Assembly: GCF_029167205.1 (NCBI RefSeq)
Contig: NZ_JARFPL010000015.1
Coordinates: 1-58,935 of the forward strand
DNA from: Methanocrinis alkalitolerans
GTDB taxonomy: Archaea > Halobacteriota > Methanosarcinia > Methanotrichales > Methanotrichaceae
Direction: 5' to 3'
Length of the DNA: 58,935 nt
The number at the start of each line of letters is the position of its first letter. Positions within the stretch are counted from its first letter, which is position 1. Below are positions 58,860 to 58,935 of this stretch, one piece after another. A model generated the notes under the pieces. It did no database searches, was not told the origin of the DNA, and worked only from the letters and a program-made list of their open reading frames with translations. The position numbers and the translations under genes were made by a program.

Positions 58860-58935
58860 GTGCCAAGAAATAAGACCTACATCGTGACTTTGAAGGATGG
58901 AGACGAAGCTAAATTACAACAATACCTTCGGAAGG
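58860..58935 (+). mobile_element. Start of an IS630-like transposase, cut by the window end
   Basis: GTG at 58860 opens MPRNKTYIVTLKDGDEAKLQ, resembling the first residues of IS630/Tc1-family transposases just before their helix-turn-helix. Only 25 residues are available, so the family call is tentative. Confidence 0.5.

Overview
The window is a stretch of a high-GC euryarchaeal chromosome from a methanogen, most likely a Methanothrix/Methanocrinis-type (Methanotrichaceae) acetoclastic methanogen. The evidence is two coenzyme F430 genes (cfbB, cfbC), a formylmethanofuran dehydrogenase operon (fwdDBAC), split archaeal RNA polymerase genes (rpoB2/B1, rpoA1/A2), TBP, Alba, archaeal RtcB/archease, two PurP enzymes, intron-bearing tRNAs and a Methanosarcinales-type duplicated S-layer protein. 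The genus is inferred from gene content and GC; no 16S rRNA or mcr gene is present. The first 126 bases are an exact copy of the right end of an IS inside the window, and the last bases start another transposase, so both ends may be contig breaks at repeats.

Layout. 1-122: tail of an IS1341-type tnpB. 178-1338: tandem RDD membrane proteins. 1409-4083 (minus): archease-rtcB-trmJ RNA repair/modification operon. 4251-9180: cupin-HTH protein, acyl-CoA synthetase with a fused ferredoxin domain, and VorB/VorA-type 2-oxoacid:ferredoxin oxidoreductase. 9412-10332: two small secreted proteins, the first apparently with an ATA start. 10384-13994: degenerate HisB-like protein divergent from purP, a double-SIS protein and a phosphodiesterase. 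13991-16676: surface protein and small hypotheticals. 16715-19356 (minus): ATPase plus TPR protein that look like a split STAND-like signalling pair. 19534-20507: two FMN-type flavin-barrel paralogs. 20539-22721 (minus): cfbC-cfbB. 22880-25555: S-layer protein whose signal peptide is broken at a G-tract. 25755-26870: NADH-dehydrogenase-like flavoprotein.

26924-36184 (minus) is the tRNA-Lys, rpoH-B2-B1-A1-A2-rpl30e-nusA-rpsL-rpsG transcription/translation operon. 36255-37903 (minus) is leuD plus an isopropylmalate-type dehydrogenase. 38008-43796 is fwdDBAC, a second purP and a PH-domain protein, followed by a TudS-like desulfidase pseudogene. 44196-46316 (minus) holds HIT, purN, alba and bud32. 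46487-53444 holds moaB, then five consecutive CBS-domain genes translationally coupled to an RNA ligase, then an archaeal ornithine cyclodeaminase-family gene. 53563-54365 is an intron-containing tRNA-Thr and tbp. 54500-55744 is a tnpB-only IS with a frameshifted tnpB, inserted at the stop codon of hisS (55741-57084, minus). The end holds two surface-type genes, one AT-richer than its surroundings, and the start of an IS630-like transposase.

Themes. tRNA splicing is represented twice: the RtcB ligase with archease, and two tRNA genes each with an 18-nt intron at position 37/38. Purine and one-carbon metabolism recur (two PurP paralogs, PurN, a HisB-like protein, Fwd). The least explained material is the ATPase/TPR pair, the CBS-RNA ligase operon, the HisB-like protein that lost metal ligands, and the acyl-CoA synthetase-ferredoxin fusion in front of vorBA.
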